Assembly: GCF_023231945.1 (NCBI RefSeq)
Contig: NZ_JAJLJH010000005.1
Span: 1-64,000, forward strand
Direction: 5' to 3'
DNA length: 64,000 bases
Source of the DNA: Scleromatobacter humisilvae
GTDB lineage: Bacteria > Pseudomonadota > Gammaproteobacteria > Burkholderiales > Burkholderiaceae_C
In this document: piece after piece, positions 1-8,338 of the stretch
Position numbering within the stretch: the first letter of the stretch is position 1
Layout: the number at the start of each line of letters is the position of its first letter
Translations under genes and position numbers: made by a program
Notes under the pieces: generated by a model
What the model was told of the DNA's origin: nothing
Seen by the model: the letters and a program-made list of their open reading frames with translations, nothing else
The model's database searches: none

Positions 1-110
1 GCTGGCAGCACCACTACAACTGCCATCGTCCTCATAGCGGCATCGGCGGCGTGCCGCCCATCTCCAGGCTCAGCACTTTGAGGGACCACCTGTTGACGGT
101 TCACAACTAG
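1..110 (+). mobile_element. IS481-type transposase, C-terminal fragment (window edge)
   Basis: Reading from base 3, the frame encodes about 35 residues ending at a TAG at 108-110. They include HYNCHRPHSGIGGVPPISRL, the hallmark C-terminal end of IS481/IS3-group DDE integrase-core transposases, where YNWHRPHSALGG-like sequence follows the catalytic domain. The rest of the gene lies outside the window, so I cannot tell whether the element is intact. No terminal inverted repeat is obvious in the 66 bases that follow. It suggests a mobile-element boundary beside the atypical LuxR gene. Confidence 0.75.
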
Positions 111-176
111 CCGACCCCGCCGAGGCCAAGCCTGATCTCGACATCCTCGACCGGCCGGGCTTCTCGCTGTCTGGAG

Positions 177-905
177 TCAGCCGCAAGTAATCAACCCGAG
201 TCGGATCGCGCGCAGCGCGGCTTCGTATTTAGTTGCGCACCCAAGTTTCGTCGTTGCTCTCCGAAGTCGCAGTAGCACCTCTGTCTCGGAAAGCCCCATC
301 GTGCAACCGACTTCCCAATTGCTGAGACCGTCCATGCTCCAGCGGAGGGCATCCAGCTCGCTCGCGGCGAGAGTGCCCTCGTTGTTTCCTTGAAAGTACG
401 GAGCGCAGAGGTTAGAGGCCGCGGCCTGCGCATAAGCGGCAAATTCTTGAGTGTCGAGGGTTAGACCCAGCATTGCCCTCCTTGCAGCACAAGCTTGCTG
501 GTCTGACGTGAGGCCGAACATGAAATGCCTGCCGCGGGGAAGATGAAATGCGACGCAGATTCCACTTTGAAACCCGAATGCCGCTTGCTGTTCCCAGAAA
601 TCTGCTCGTCCGGCAGCAACGTAGGTCTTCTGATCCCAGACTAAAGGCAAGGACGATCGTTTGCAGTATTGCGAAACAGGGTCCAACCGTGCGGAGTCCG
701 CGTCCTCGAAAGTGGGCAGGTAGTCGGGCGGCGCGTTGGTCACGGACTGAAACTCGCTCAAGAAGGGCGAGTGATCCGTAACAACCATCGCAGCCATCGT
801 ATGGAACCCCATCGATTGCCCAAACTCCGCCGATATCCGAACGAAATCCTTGACCGTCTTCGCGTGCAAGACCTCAAGGCATTGCCGCTGCAATTGCGTT
901 TCCAT
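177..905 (-). CDS. LuxR-family regulator with autoinducer-binding domain (possible LuxR solo)
   Basis: This is a 242-residue DNA-binding regulator from the chosen Met. A Met 16 codons upstream (base 953) would give 258 residues, but METQLQR is the usual kind of N-terminus for this family. The N-terminal ~165 residues look like an acyl-homoserine-lactone-binding domain: LDPVSQYC, LPLVWD and FWEQQAAFGFQSGI sit where the ligand-pocket Asp, Trp and Gly lie. The positions usually Trp and Tyr earlier in the pocket appear to be Tyr and Phe. The C-terminal ~60 residues form a LuxR helix-turn-helix (GLSNWEVGCTMGLSETEV, RAIRLGLI). No luxI synthase is in the window, so it may be a solo receptor. GC content is visibly lower than downstream genes, consistent with transfer. 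Confidence 0.82.
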   Translation of the reverse strand: METQLQRQCLEVLHAKTVKDFVRISAEFGQSMGFHTMAAMVVTDHSPFLSEFQSVTNAPPDYLPTFEDADSARLDPVSQYCKRSSLPLVWDQKTYVAAGRADFWEQQAAFGFQSGICVAFHLPRGRHFMFGLTSDQQACAARRAMLGLTLDTQEFAAYAQAAASNLCAPYFQGNNEGTLAASELDALRWSMDGLSNWEVGCTMGLSETEVLLRLRRATTKLGCATKYEAALRAIRLGLITCG

Positions 906-1095
906 GCTGACCCCCGTGCTGTCCTCGCCGACGTCGCGGTCGCGTGGGGCCATACCCCCGGACGCATCGCCGGCGTGGGAGTTCTCTTGCGGAACTCCTC
1001 GGTCAGGACGGTAGCACTGGCCCGGTGCGCGGGCATCGCCTGAACCGGGTATCGAGCCGCCTAATCAGCGACGGGGAAGACTCCCAGGGCAAGGC

Positions 1096-2268
1096 CTATT
1101 GCGCCGCGCGTCTGGCGAGCTGCCGCGTCACGAAGGCGAGCGCCGCGGCGGTGAGGACGACGCACATCAGCAGGCTCGGCGCGACGTCCAGCAGGCCGAT
1201 GGGCGCGTTCTTGAGGACGCGATCCATCAGCGTCGTCTGCGCGACCGAGGGCACCCACAGGTTCCACGCGGCCTCGCCTTCCTGCGTGAAGAAGCCCAGC
1301 AGCGGCGTGAGCGTGAAGGCCATCGTGAGCACGACCATGTTGGCCTGCGCCTCCTTGACGGTCCTGCAGCGGATTGCCACGGCCATCATCAGCGCGGCGA
1401 TGAGCGCCGCGAGCGGCGCGAGCAGGCCGATGAACAACGCGGCCTCGACCCACCCGAAGCGGAACAGCGCGGCCAGCGATTCGCTGCGCAGCAGGCTCTG
1501 CGCGGGCAGGAAGCTCAGGCACGACAGCACCGCGATGAGCAGCCCCAGCGCGAACACCGCGCCCCACTTGCCGATTACGATGGCGGCGCGCGACGCGGGC
1601 GTCGCGAGCAGCGGCTCGAGCGAGCCGCGTTCGCGCTCGCCGGCCGTCGTGTCGAGTGCCGCGTTGAGCGCGCCGTAGAGGACGGACATCAGCACGAACA
1701 GCGGCACGATGTTGGTCATCTGCGCCGCGCGCGCGGCGTTGTCGGCGATGTCGTGCTCGTCGATGCGCGTGACGCTCAGGGTGGACGGCGCGACGCCGCG
1801 GGCGACCAGGCGCAGCGTCGTCTGTTCCTGGTTGAAGCCCTGCAGCAGTTGCGCGATCGTGCCGGCGCCGCTCTGCGCGCGCGAGTTCGCGCTGCTGTAG
1901 ACGAGTTCGATGCGCGGCGGCCGCCCGTGCGCGAGATCGTCCTCGAAAGCGGCGGGCACGACCACCACCGGGTCGCCGAGCTTGTTCGCCTTCAGCTGCG
2001 TCTCCCAGTCGGCGGGTGCCGTCTTGACGACGAAGGTCTGGCGCTCGATGTAGTTGCGCAGCGTGGGCGCGCCGTCGAGGCCGATGACGACGACCTCGCG
2101 CGCCTCGGCGCGCTTCTCGTACCGGCCCACCAGCGACGACAGCAGCACCAGCATCAGCGGCCCCATCAGCACCGAGCTGATGAAGACGGCAATCAGCGTT
2201 CGGCGGTCGCGCAGCGCGTCCTTGAGTTCCTTGGCGAACACGATCCAGATCGATTGCGCCATCCTCAT
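1096..2268 (-). CDS. ABC-2 type exporter permease (NatB-like)
   Basis: This 390-residue membrane protein is the partner of the ATPase encoded just upstream. An N-terminal membrane segment (about residues 25-45, VFISSVLMGPLMLVLL) is followed by a ~140-residue extracytoplasmic domain. A block of about five membrane helices then runs from MTNIVPLFVLMSVLYGALN to the C-terminus, the ABC-2/NatB layout. The motif ERERGSLEPLLATPASR after the second helix is typical of this family. The start is the ATG at 2268, which overlaps the ATPase stop as ATGA; a Met two codons in is an alternative. Substrate cannot be read from sequence; Na+ or drug export are the family roles. Confidence 0.85.
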   Translation of the reverse strand: MRMAQSIWIVFAKELKDALRDRRTLIAVFISSVLMGPLMLVLLSSLVGRYEKRAEAREVVVIGLDGAPTLRNYIERQTFVVKTAPADWETQLKANKLGDPVVVVPAAFEDDLAHGRPPRIELVYSSANSRAQSGAGTIAQLLQGFNQEQTTLRLVARGVAPSTLSVTRIDEHDIADNAARAAQMTNIVPLFVLMSVLYGALNAALDTTAGERERGSLEPLLATPASRAAIVIGKWGAVFALGLLIAVLSCLSFLPAQSLLRSESLAALFRFGWVEAALFIGLLAPLAALIAALMMAVAIRCRTVKEAQANMVVLTMAFTLTPLLGFFTQEGEAAWNLWVPSVAQTTLMDRVLKNAPIGLLDVAPSLLMCVVLTAAALAFVTRQLARRAAQ

Positions 2269-3026
2269 CGCGCGTGGCCCTCCGCGCCGAACGCGAGGCG
2301 CACGAACGCATCCTCGAAGTCGTCGCTGCCCGCCTGCTCGCACAGGCTCGCGACGGTGCCGTCGGCCACGTGCTTGCCGCGTGCGACGACCACCACGCGA
2401 TCGCACAGCCGCTCCACCTCCTGCATGATGTGCGTCGAGAAGACGATGCACTTGCCCGTCTCGTCGCGCAGCACGCGCAGCGCCTCGCGCAGCGCGCGCG
2501 TGGCCACGACGTCGAGGCCGTTCGTGGGTTCGTCCAGCACGATGTTGTCGGGGTCGTGCACGAGCGCGCGCGCCAGCGCCGTCTTCATGCGCTCGCCCTG
2601 GCTGAAGCCGTCGGTGCGGCGATCGAGCAGCGATTCCATCTCGAGCAGGCGTCCTAGATGCTCGCAGCGCGCCTGCGCGACCTCGTCGGCGACGCCGTGC
2701 AGGTGGCCGTGATAGACGATGTTCTCGCGCGCGGTGAGCCGCGGATAGAGCCCGCGCGCGTCGGACAGCACGCCCAGCCGCGCGCGCACGCCCTGCGGGT
2801 CGTCGCCCAGGTCGACACCATCGACGCGGATCGTGCCGCTGTCGGGCGTCACGAGGCCGACGAGCATGCGCAGGCTGGTCGTCTTGCCGGCGCCGTTGGG
2901 GCCCAGCAGGCCGGTGATCGCGCCGTCCCGCGCATGCAGCGTCAGGCCGTCGACGGCGACCACGGTGCGCGCCTGGCGGCCGCGGCCGGTCGTGAACTGC
3001 TTGCGAAGGTCGTCCATCGCGATCAT
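2265..3026 (-). CDS. ABC transporter ATP-binding protein (NatA-like)
   Basis: This is a 253-residue nucleotide-binding subunit. It has Walker A GPNGAGKTT (about residues 42-50), signature FSQGERMK in place of the usual LSGGQ, Walker B NIVLDEPTNGLD and switch His in STHIMQEVERL. The D-loop wording NGLDVVATRALREALR fits the NatA/CcmA-type exporters. It is translationally coupled at both ends: its ATG overlaps the stop of the S33 hydrolase (ATGA) and its stop overlaps the permease start (ATGA). It should energise the NatB-like permease in the same operon. Confidence 0.9.
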   Translation of the reverse strand: MIAMDDLRKQFTTGRGRQARTVVAVDGLTLHARDGAITGLLGPNGAGKTTSLRMLVGLVTPDSGTIRVDGVDLGDDPQGVRARLGVLSDARGLYPRLTARENIVYHGHLHGVADEVAQARCEHLGRLLEMESLLDRRTDGFSQGERMKTALARALVHDPDNIVLDEPTNGLDVVATRALREALRVLRDETGKCIVFSTHIMQEVERLCDRVVVVARGKHVADGTVASLCEQAGSDDFEDAFVRLAFGAEGHAR

Positions 3027-4558
3027 CGCGCGTCCTTCATGCCGGGCGGCGGAACACCCGGCGTGTGCGGGGCCGAATCGTCGAACCGGTTCGGGTCGTT
3101 GTCGGCCGCTCGCGCGCGCGACGGCAACGGCGGCTGGAATGCGAGCGGGCGCGGCATCTTCGCGGCGCAGCCCATGTCGACGGCCTGCGCCTCGGCATCG
3201 GTGGCGGCGTTGATGAAGTGGAAGACGGCGTCGCGCATGCAGGCGATCGCCGTCACGTTGTGGCCGTTGTTGGCGACGACCACCGAGCGGGCCATCGGCC
3301 CCAGCGCCTTGGCGACGCGCTCGGCATGGCGCGGCGGCGTCACCGGGTCGAGCCCGCCGGACAGCAGCAGCACCGGCGCCGCGCTGCGCGGGATCGTGTA
3401 GAACGCGGCCGGCACGTCGCCACGGGGCCAGCTCGCGCACGCGGCGCAGTACATCGCCTGCGCCTCGTGGTCGCCATCCGCGCGATCGGCCGGGCTCATG
3501 CGCGGCGCGTCCTCCGCGCAGATGACGGAGAAGTGCTCGCCCTCCGACAGGTCGGCATCGCCCGTGGCCAGCGCCATCAGCGATTCGTAGCGCCCCGCCG
3601 CGGCCTGCTCGATGGCGTACGGCAGCAAGGCGCCCAGCGTCGGCTGGTACAGGCCGGGACGCACCAGGCCGCGCAGCGCGGCGCGCGTCATCGTGACCTG
3701 TCGCGCCTCGCCGCTGACCGGCCCGACGAAGTCGATGGCCTTCGGCAGCGACAAGAGCAGCCGCTGCCAGGTCTGCGCGAGCGATGGGTGCGCCTTGGCG
3801 CAGGCCGTCTCGGCGGCGCAGTCGCGAAACAGCGCAGCGAGCGCGGCGTCGGCGTCGATGTCGTCGGAGTCGGGCAGCACCATGTCGGGCGGCGCGACGC
3901 CGTCGATCACGACGCGGCGCACGTGCGTGGGATACGCCCGCAGGTATTCGAGCGCGGCGCGCGTGCCGTAGCTGATACCGATCAGGTCGATGCGGTCGGC
4001 GCCGAGCGCGGCGCGCACGGCGTCGGCGTCGGCCATCGCGATGGTGGTCGTGTAGAAGCGCAGGTCGCCCCAGGGCAGTTTCTGCAGCGCGACGCGGCAG
4101 GCATCGAGCGCCGCGGCCGCGCGGGCGCGATCGAGCGCGCGCGCGAGCGCCTCGTCGGGCGTGGGCACGTCGCAGTTCAGCGGCGCGCTGTGGCCGGTGC
4201 CGCGCTGGTCGATCAGCACCAGGTCGCGCCGCGCGGCCAGCCGCGAGGTCAGGTGCTCGATGGTGCCGGCAAGGCCGACGGCGCTCTGCCCCGGGCCGCC
4301 GGCGAAGAAGAAGATCGGGTCGGGCAGCTTCTGGCGCGCCAGCGCGGGGATCACGACGACGTGCAGGTCGATCTGCGTGCCGTCCGGCCTGGCGGGATCG
4401 AGCGGGCGCTTGAGCACGCCGCACTGCGCGTCGTGATCGAGACCCACCAGCCGGCAGGCCTGCAGCGGCAGCGCCGCGGCCTGCGCGGCGGCGCACGCCA
4501 GCCAGGCGAACGCGGCGACGATCGCGGTACGCCAATGCGGCCGCCGCGCCGCGCGCAT
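3023..4558 (-). CDS. Exported alpha/beta-hydrolase, peptidase S33 (tripeptidyl-aminopeptidase-like)
   Basis: This 511-residue protein has a cleavable signal peptide (about residues 1-31, ending near AAAQAAA), so it should act in the periplasm. The alpha/beta-hydrolase markers are in order: GGPGQSAVG oxyanion region, DQRGTGHSAPL, nucleophile elbow GISYGTRAA, acid in GGLDPVTPPRHAE and catalytic His in NNGHNVTA. The long cap and the length match secreted S33 peptidases of the proline iminopeptidase/tripeptidyl aminopeptidase group, which release N-terminal residues from peptides. The start codon overlaps the stop of the glutaredoxin-like gene (TGATG) and the stop overlaps the ATPase start, so all four genes form one operon. 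An esterase role remains possible. Confidence 0.83.
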   Translation of the reverse strand: MRAARRPHWRTAIVAAFAWLACAAAQAAALPLQACRLVGLDHDAQCGVLKRPLDPARPDGTQIDLHVVVIPALARQKLPDPIFFFAGGPGQSAVGLAGTIEHLTSRLAARRDLVLIDQRGTGHSAPLNCDVPTPDEALARALDRARAAAALDACRVALQKLPWGDLRFYTTTIAMADADAVRAALGADRIDLIGISYGTRAALEYLRAYPTHVRRVVIDGVAPPDMVLPDSDDIDADAALAALFRDCAAETACAKAHPSLAQTWQRLLLSLPKAIDFVGPVSGEARQVTMTRAALRGLVRPGLYQPTLGALLPYAIEQAAAGRYESLMALATGDADLSEGEHFSVICAEDAPRMSPADRADGDHEAQAMYCAACASWPRGDVPAAFYTIPRSAAPVLLLSGGLDPVTPPRHAERVAKALGPMARSVVVANNGHNVTAIACMRDAVFHFINAATDAEAQAVDMGCAAKMPRPLAFQPPLPSRARAADNDPNRFDDSAPHTPGVPPPGMKDAR

Positions 4559-4923
4559 CACGTGCGCGAGCCCTTCTTCAGCGTCGCAGGATCGAGCTTG
4601 GCGAGATTGTCGTAGCCGCCGATGAACTGGCCGTCGATGAAGATCATCGGGAAGGTCGTCCAGCCCGTCCACAGCTTCAGCGGCAGGCGCTTGCGCCACT
4701 GGCTCGCGTAGTTGCCGTATTCGAGGTACTTGTAGGCCACGCCGGCCGCGTCCAGCCACTTGCGCGCCTTGGCGGGGAACGGGTTCCAGCCCATGCCGAC
4801 GACGACGACCGCGTTGGCGGCGACCTCAGCCTCCACTTCGGCGATGACCGCCCGGCCCTCGTCGGCGATGCGGGCGCGGATCGCGGGGTGCACACGGGAG
4901 TCGTCGAGGATCTGTCTGGTCAC
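4558..4923 (-). CDS. Glutaredoxin-fold protein lacking the CxxC active site
   Basis: This 121-residue protein has a glutaredoxin-like core. The strand-helix start VVVVGMGWNPFPAKARKWL lines up with the glutaredoxin active-site loop. The later WTTFPMIFIDGQFIGGYDNL is the conserved TVP/cis-Pro and GG region that binds glutathione. Where CPYC would be, the sequence reads WNPF, and the protein contains no cysteine, so classical dithiol or monothiol chemistry is excluded. It is the first gene of the four-gene operon with the S33 hydrolase and ABC exporter. Function is unknown; a glutathione-binding or scaffold role is inference. Confidence 0.8.
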   Translation of the reverse strand: MTRQILDDSRVHPAIRARIADEGRAVIAEVEAEVAANAVVVVGMGWNPFPAKARKWLDAAGVAYKYLEYGNYASQWRKRLPLKLWTGWTTFPMIFIDGQFIGGYDNLAKLDPATLKKGSRT

Positions 4924-5070
4924 GTTGGCACCGACTATGGTTGGGCAGGGGACGCCAGCGTAGCAGACCTTCGCTGCGTGTCGGCGTGCTGCGCACCCGC
5001 GCCGATTTCGGCATCATGGACGCCTCGTCGCGCCGCCCGCCAGGCGCGTCCTCAACTCCGAAAGACCGTC

Positions 5071-5679
5071 ATGAAGCTCTATTACAGCCCGGGCGCCTGC
5101 TCGCTGGCCTCCCACATCGCGCTGAGCGAGACCGGCACGAAGTTCGAACTCGTCAAGGCCGCGCTGCAGACGCACACGCTGGCCGACGGCACCGACTACT
5201 ACACGATCACCGCCAAGGGCCAGGTACCGCTGCTCGAGCTCGACGACGGCTCGCGGCTGTCCGAAGGCCCGGCGATCCTGCAGTACATCGCCGACCACGC
5301 GCCCGGCACCGGCCTCGCGCCGGCGGCCGGCACGATGGAGCGCTATCGCCTGATGGAGTGGCTCAACTTCATCACCAGCGAGCTGCACAAGGGCTACTCG
5401 CCGCTGTTCAATTCGAAGATGCCGGTCGAGGCCAAGGAGATCTTCGCGGCGCGGCTGAAGGACAAGTACAAGCTCGTCGACGCGCGACTCGAGGGCAACG
5501 ACTACCTCCTGGGCAAGCAGTTCAGCGTCGCCGACGCCTACCTGTTCACCGTCACCAACTGGGCGGCCAACGTCGGAGTCGACCTGACGGAGTTCAGGAA
5601 CCTGGAAGCCTTCAACGCGCGCATGAAGGCGCGCCCCGCGGTGCAGGCGGCGCTCAAGAGCGAAGGCCTCATGAAGTAA
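5071..5679 (+). CDS. gstA: Glutathione S-transferase, beta class
   Basis: This 202-residue cytosolic transferase conjugates glutathione to electrophiles. The N-terminal thioredoxin-like domain starts KLYYSPGACSLASHIAL and carries the beta-class Tyr5 and Cys10 pair. VPLLELDDG and the following SEGPAILQYIAD are the cis-Pro loop and glutathione-binding Ser. The helical C-terminal domain contains the family N-capping motif FSVADAYLFTV. Length matches E. coli GstA (201 aa). It is transcribed divergently from the glutaredoxin-like operon, with about 150 bases between them. Confidence 0.93.
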   Translation: MKLYYSPGACSLASHIALSETGTKFELVKAALQTHTLADGTDYYTITAKGQVPLLELDDGSRLSEGPAILQYIADHAPGTGLAPAAGTMERYRLMEWLNFITSELHKGYSPLFNSKMPVEAKEIFAARLKDKYKLVDARLEGNDYLLGKQFSVADAYLFTVTNWAANVGVDLTEFRNLEAFNARMKARPAVQAALKSEGLMK

Positions 5680-5885
5680 GGCGCGGTCCACGGCCGCGCG
5701 GGCCCACCCGGGACGGGTCGGCCGCGCGTGGCCCGCGCCTGCAAGCTGGGAGCGTTCCCAGTCGCGGCGACGGACGTGCTGGGAAGCGACCCAGCTATCG
5801 CGCCGGCCGCCATCCCTGTCGAATGACGACGAAGGCCTGCCGCGTCCGCGGCGGGCGCCGCCATGCAGACCAGGGAGAAGAGAAC
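5680..5885. other. Intergenic stretch with GC-rich inverted repeats
   Basis: About 200 bases separate the GST gene from the glycine-zipper protein gene. It begins with GC-rich self-complementary sequence (GCGGTCCACGGCCGCGCG followed by GGCCGCGCGTGG) that could fold as a factor-dependent terminator but has no T-run. Two similar segments follow: CTGGGAGCGTTCCCAG near 5746 and CTGGGAAGCGACCCAG near 5779. They may be a repeated small hairpin or operator pair. No coding sequence is convincing apart from an unlikely upstream in-frame ATG at 5823. Confidence 0.4.
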
Positions 5886-7622
5886 GTGAGCCTCGCCATC
5901 GACGACGCGCCATCCGCGTCCAGGACCTCCACCACCTCGACCAACGATTCGCGCGCCGCGGACGATGCGGCGCTCGTCGCCGCTGCGCAGGCGCGCATCG
6001 CGCAGGTCGCCTGCCAGCCGCTCGATCCGGCGCAGCGGGCGGTCGAGGGGTTTCGCGCGGCCGCGTCCACCCGCGCGCCGGACGGCGCGGGCGTCGATGC
6101 CCAGGTGCGCGCGGACGCCGGCGCCAACGCGCGCACGGCGCTCGAGCGGTCCGACCTGTCGCCCGCGCAGGCGAAGCAGGTGCGCCAGGTCATCGAGCAC
6201 CTTGGCAACGCGATCGTCGACGGCAGGATCGACCCGCATATCAACAACACCTTCCGCGCGCATCTGTACGACCTCGCGACCGCCGATCCGCTCGAAGGCG
6301 GCAAGTTCCAGGGCGCGCTGGCGCAGATGACGCGCGCGGCCGAGGTGCTCGACCGCGTGCAGCTCGCGCCCGGCACGAGGCTCGGCTACGACGTCGGCGC
6401 CAGGCAGCCGACCGGCCGCACCGGCCTGCCGCTGCTGGACGTGCCCGACATCGACGCCGACCTGTACTTCAGGACGGCGGACGGCACCTCGCACATCGAG
6501 AGCGTCAAGGTGGGCTCAAGCACGCTGGCCGCCACCGCGAAGGACGCAGGCGCGAGCCCGGCGGCCAGGACCCAGCTCGGTCGGCAAGGGCTCTGGCGGG
6601 CCGCCGGCACGCCGCAGGAGCCGCGTTCGCTGGGCCTGTTCGTGCTCGACAAGCACTCGGACTTCACCGCGCTGACGGCCGGCAAGAACCTCGACCAGCT
6701 GCAGGCCGCCGTCGGCGACGCCGACGCGCGGCGGGTGGTGATCGGCGATCGCGCGTACTCGGTCAACGAGCTGCGCGCCATGGGCCGCGACGCGGTGGCC
6801 GAGGCGAGACCCAACGTGGACGCTTTCCGCGCCCAGTGGGAGGCGAAGAATCCGGGTGCCCGGTTCAGCCCGATCGAGTACTTCAAGGCGAACTCCAGCA
6901 CGCCCGACCAGGTGATGGCGCGCGTGGGCAAGCAGTACGGCGAACCGCAGCCGCCGTTGTCGGAGCTGCCGCGACCCACGGCGCCAGGCGCGGGCCGCAC
7001 GGCCGCGGGCGGCGGCGCTGCCGGGGCGGCGGTGTCGGCGGGGATCACGATCGTCTCGCTCGCGCGCAACGGCCAGCTCGACATGCAGCACGCCGGCGTC
7101 GTCGCCGGCGAGGCCGCCCGCGGCGGCGCGATCGGCACGGCCGCGGCGTTGGGCGAGCGCGCCATTGCGCCGACGGTGGACCGCGCCATCGGCGCCGCCG
7201 CGCAGCGCGCCGGCACGGCTGTCGCGGCGCGCGTGGGCACGTCGGCCGTCGCCGATACCGCGGCCGCCGGCGTCGCCGCCCGCACGCTGGCCACGCGCGT
7301 CGTCGGCTCGACGGCGGTGGGCGTCGTGGTGTCGGCGGGCGTGTCGGCCTGGGACAACCGCGCGGGCCTCGCGCATGGCGATTCGAAGGCGATCGGCAAC
7401 GTCGCGGCCGACACCGCGGTCGGCGCGGCCTCCGTCGCGTCGTCGGTGGCGATCGGGGCGGCGGTCGGCTCGGTGGTGCCCGTCGCGGGCACGGCTGTCG
7501 GCGCCGCGGTGGGGCTGGTGGTCGGCGTCGGCGTGGCCTACGGTGCGCAGATCTCGGGTGCGCGCGATGCGATCGCCGGCGCGGCCAGCAGCGCGGTCGA
7601 CGAGATCAAGAGCTGGTTCTGA
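5886..7622 (+). CDS. Large protein of unknown function with glycine-zipper hydrophobic C-terminus
   Basis: This protein has 578 residues from a GTG at 5886 that follows an AGGGAGAAG ribosome-binding site; an ATG at 5823 is the alternative. No family is recognised. Residues ~1-140 are charged and helical. Residues ~150-340 look globular (DVPDIDADLYFRTADG, LGLFVLDKHSDF, YSVNELRAMGRD). From ~375 to the end it is almost entirely Ala/Gly/Val, with glycine-zipper runs (AVGAAVGLVVGVGVAYGAQ) like those in pore-forming or membrane-inserting toxins. A short amphipathic tail ends EIKSWF. No signal peptide is seen. The next gene lies 10 bases downstream and could be a partner or immunity protein. A secreted effector is inference. 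Confidence 0.7.
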   Translation: MSLAIDDAPSASRTSTTSTNDSRAADDAALVAAAQARIAQVACQPLDPAQRAVEGFRAAASTRAPDGAGVDAQVRADAGANARTALERSDLSPAQAKQVRQVIEHLGNAIVDGRIDPHINNTFRAHLYDLATADPLEGGKFQGALAQMTRAAEVLDRVQLAPGTRLGYDVGARQPTGRTGLPLLDVPDIDADLYFRTADGTSHIESVKVGSSTLAATAKDAGASPAARTQLGRQGLWRAAGTPQEPRSLGLFVLDKHSDFTALTAGKNLDQLQAAVGDADARRVVIGDRAYSVNELRAMGRDAVAEARPNVDAFRAQWEAKNPGARFSPIEYFKANSSTPDQVMARVGKQYGEPQPPLSELPRPTAPGAGRTAAGGGAAGAAVSAGITIVSLARNGQLDMQHAGVVAGEAARGGAIGTAAALGERAIAPTVDRAIGAAAQRAGTAVAARVGTSAVADTAAAGVAARTLATRVVGSTAVGVVVSAGVSAWDNRAGLAHGDSKAIGNVAADTAVGAASVASSVAIGAAVGSVVPVAGTAVGAAVGLVVGVGVAYGAQISGARDAIAGAASSAVDEIKSWF

Positions 7623-7632
7623 TGGTGCTCAA

Positions 7633-8331
7633 ATGGCGGATCCGTCCACGACCTCGCCCAGGCGCCCGATGACATCCGCTCCCGTTCCGACTCCTGTCGC
7701 CAGGCGCCCCTGGCCGTTCGACGTGCAGGCGCATCGCGACTGGTTCCGCCAGGCGCCCGAGGAGCTGATGCTCGTCGATGCCCTGTCGCACCCGGGCAAG
7801 TACCGCGAACTGGTGGACGGCGAGGCCTGGTTCTCGATGATGCTGCCGCTGTTGTCGCGCGTGCGCGTCGAGTCGCTGGCCATCCTCGACTTCGACTACG
7901 AGCCCCTGCCCTACCGCCGCGCCTGGCGGGTCTGCGGCGACGAGGTCCTGGGCGTGTCCGACAGCGTCGGCGGCACGCACCGCGCCATCGAGTGGATGCA
8001 TCGGCTCTGGATCGACGGCCGCGCCATCGTCGACGAGACCGGCGCGCCGGTCGAGCTGGCCGGGTTCAGCACCTGGATCTCGGACGAGGTCTTCGTCGCC
8101 GAGGTGCCCGGGCCGGACGACCATCCCGCGCAGGACTTCGGCCCCGGCGGCTATCCCGTGATCCTGGGCCTGGTGGTCGTCGACGCGGGGCGTGGGCGCA
8201 CGCACGTCCTGCAGCCGGCCGCCACCGAGCGCTGGACCGCGCCGCGGTTGCGCGAACAGGGCGGCCGTTGGCAAGTGGTCGCGTCGGAATCGGCGACCGA
8301 GCCCGACCGCGTGATCGATCCGGCGGGCTGA
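7633..8331 (+). CDS. Hypothetical protein, possible partner of the glycine-zipper protein
   Basis: This is a 232-residue soluble acidic protein with no recognised domain. Features are RPWPFDVQAHRDWFRQAPEE at the N-terminus, LAILDFDYEPLPYRRAWRVC mid-protein, and several Trp residues. The start is either the ATG at 7633 (MADPSTT) or the in-frame ATG at 7669 (MTSAPVP); neither has a clear Shine-Dalgarno sequence. It begins 10 bases after the stop of the glycine-zipper gene, so the two are likely co-transcribed. Size and position fit an immunity or chaperone protein, but nothing in the sequence proves that. It converges on purT with a 7-base gap. Confidence 0.7.
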   Translation: MADPSTTSPRRPMTSAPVPTPVARRPWPFDVQAHRDWFRQAPEELMLVDALSHPGKYRELVDGEAWFSMMLPLLSRVRVESLAILDFDYEPLPYRRAWRVCGDEVLGVSDSVGGTHRAIEWMHRLWIDGRAIVDETGAPVELAGFSTWISDEVFVAEVPGPDDHPAQDFGPGGYPVILGLVVVDAGRGRTHVLQPAATERWTAPRLREQGGRWQVVASESATEPDRVIDPAG

Positions 8332-8338
8332 GCTCGGC

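Noticed and set aside
4941-5885. Long in-frame extension upstream of the glycine-zipper gene
   Set aside because: It runs out of frame through the GST gene, which has its own clear start and family motifs.
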